Shown piece by piece: positions 25,512 through 25,679 of a DNA stretch of 25,679 nt. The notes beneath the pieces were generated by a model. It ran no database searches and had not been told where the DNA came from. It worked only from the letters and a program-made list of their open reading frames with translations. How positions within the stretch are numbered: the first letter of the stretch is position 1; each line of letters opens with the position of its first letter. The stretch is from Pedosphaera sp. (GTDB lineage: Bacteria; Verrucomicrobiota; Verrucomicrobiia; Limisphaerales; UBA9464): assembly GCA_009695405.1 (NCBI GenBank), contig SIAZ01000014.1, forward strand, positions 1-25,679. The letters are read 5' to 3'. The position numbers and the translations under genes were made by a program.

Positions 25512-25521
25512 TCTTAACTCC

Positions 25522-25679
25522 ATGTCGGCCCGTTTACCCATTTTGCACAAGACACCCTTTGTCTTGGATCCGCGTCCGCTGACCGAAGCCAGCAGTGCTC
25601 ACGTCGGTGCCCGCGGCGTCTCCCGGGCCTTCCGCTCCCTGGGCCTGCCGGGGAATCACCGCCAATCTCAAGCTGCGCA
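25522..25679 (+). pseudogene. N-terminal part of an IS1380-like transposase, frameshifted (partial at window end)
   Basis: The frame opens with ATG and reads MSARLPILHKTPFVLD, then ARGVSRAFRSLGLPG. The segment SRAFRSLGLPG followed by ITANLKLR resembles the N terminus of IS1380-family transposases. ITANLKLR is in a different frame: it starts at 25655, so a one-base gain or two-base loss lies around 25651-25655 (GGGGAATC). In the original frame translation continues NHRQSQAA to the window end. Only about 50 codons are visible. If the shift is real, the element copy is inactive or uses frameshifting; if it is an assembly error, the transposase may be intact. Confidence 0.55.

Larger units (their letters stand above)
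24796..25521. other. Gene-poor region with a terminator, small minus-strand frames and the left flank of an IS1380-like element
   Basis: No large gene is visible. The segment up to 24970 holds the upstream region of the DUF362-like gene; a TTTACC / TAATAA pair with 17-base spacing lies at 24796-24824 on the minus strand but sits directly on the start codon, so it is doubtful as its promoter. A strong hairpin terminator is at 24971-25006, followed upstream on the minus strand by short protein-like frames up to about 25450. A 10-base tandem repeat GCCTCGTAAA occurs at 25285-25304. The AT-rich promoter at 25483-25511 belongs to the element. Confidence 0.55.
25225..25550 (-). pseudogene. Possible remnants of a minus-strand gene next to the IS1380-like element
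   Basis: A frame ending at 25314 reads LRAFRKLGEDQGLKGWV then ESWEYVEQFTRSRYWITTE and stops with TGA; its upstream part (beyond about 25450) runs into the IS promoter region. A second frame starts with TTG at 25317-25315, overlapping that TGA as TTGA, and gives SWCLYEALRGEEEAAHQTTM then ERFLSTRDD before TGA at 25225-25227. The 10-base tandem repeat at 25285-25304 lies inside it and would shift a frame. Together these look like a gene tail truncated by the element and then mutated. No family is recognised. Confidence 0.3.

Overview
This 25.7 kb window looks like one scaffold from a bacterium of the Planctomycetes-Verrucomicrobia-Chlamydiae group, most likely Verrucomicrobiota. That placement is inferred from gene content and protein style (an EF-Tu with an unusual switch I, an AGL-type bifunctional glycogen debranching enzyme, a Rex repressor, a dimethylformamidase-like secreted protein) and not from any marker phylogeny. 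Starts are often TTG or GTG and Shine-Dalgarno motifs are scarce. The window opens inside an IS256-like transposase tail and closes inside an IS1380-like transposase head, so its edges may be assembly breaks at repeats.

Layout. (1) 1-3300, minus strand: a translation operon in the order promoter, tRNA-Thr(GGU), tuf, tRNA-Trp(CCA), tRNA-Ser(UGA), secE, nusG, rplK, terminator. The usual followers rplA-rplJ-rplL-rpoBC are absent; an IS256 remnant lies just past the terminator. (2) 3465-5073, minus: a short-LID adenylate kinase-like enzyme behind a secreted or membrane protein of unknown role. (3) 5184-7062, plus: rex and rlmN. (4) 7119-8558, minus: exported dimethylformamidase-like protein; 8719-10329, plus: ABC-F ATPase; 10353-11540, minus: iron-dependent alcohol dehydrogenase. 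(5) 11639-14203, plus: an EF-hand lipoprotein gene broken by an in-frame TGA, then exbB-exbD-tonB-like genes and a small membrane zinc-ribbon protein. (6) 14244-16535, minus: HPr, gatC, guaB. (7) 16628-24795, minus: a DUF362-like protein, a GNAT acetyltransferase, a 1491-residue bifunctional glycogen debranching enzyme and an O-antigen-ligase-like protein with a TPR tail. (8) 24796-25679: a terminator, protein-like short frames that look like a decayed minus-strand gene or genes, and the start of an IS1380-like element with its own promoter and an early frameshift.

The most interesting points are: an ExbB-ExbD pair in which the polar channel residues (Glu and Thr in ExbB TM3, Asp in ExbD TM) appear replaced by Gln, Ala and Cys while the TonB-like partner keeps its Ser-x3-His motif; the EF-hand lipoprotein with a single in-frame TGA; an IMP dehydrogenase with Ser where an Asp is expected; the divergent EF-Tu switch I; and the eukaryote-like GH13-GH133 debranching enzyme. 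I did not find a clear candidate for a wholly new defence or mobile system.
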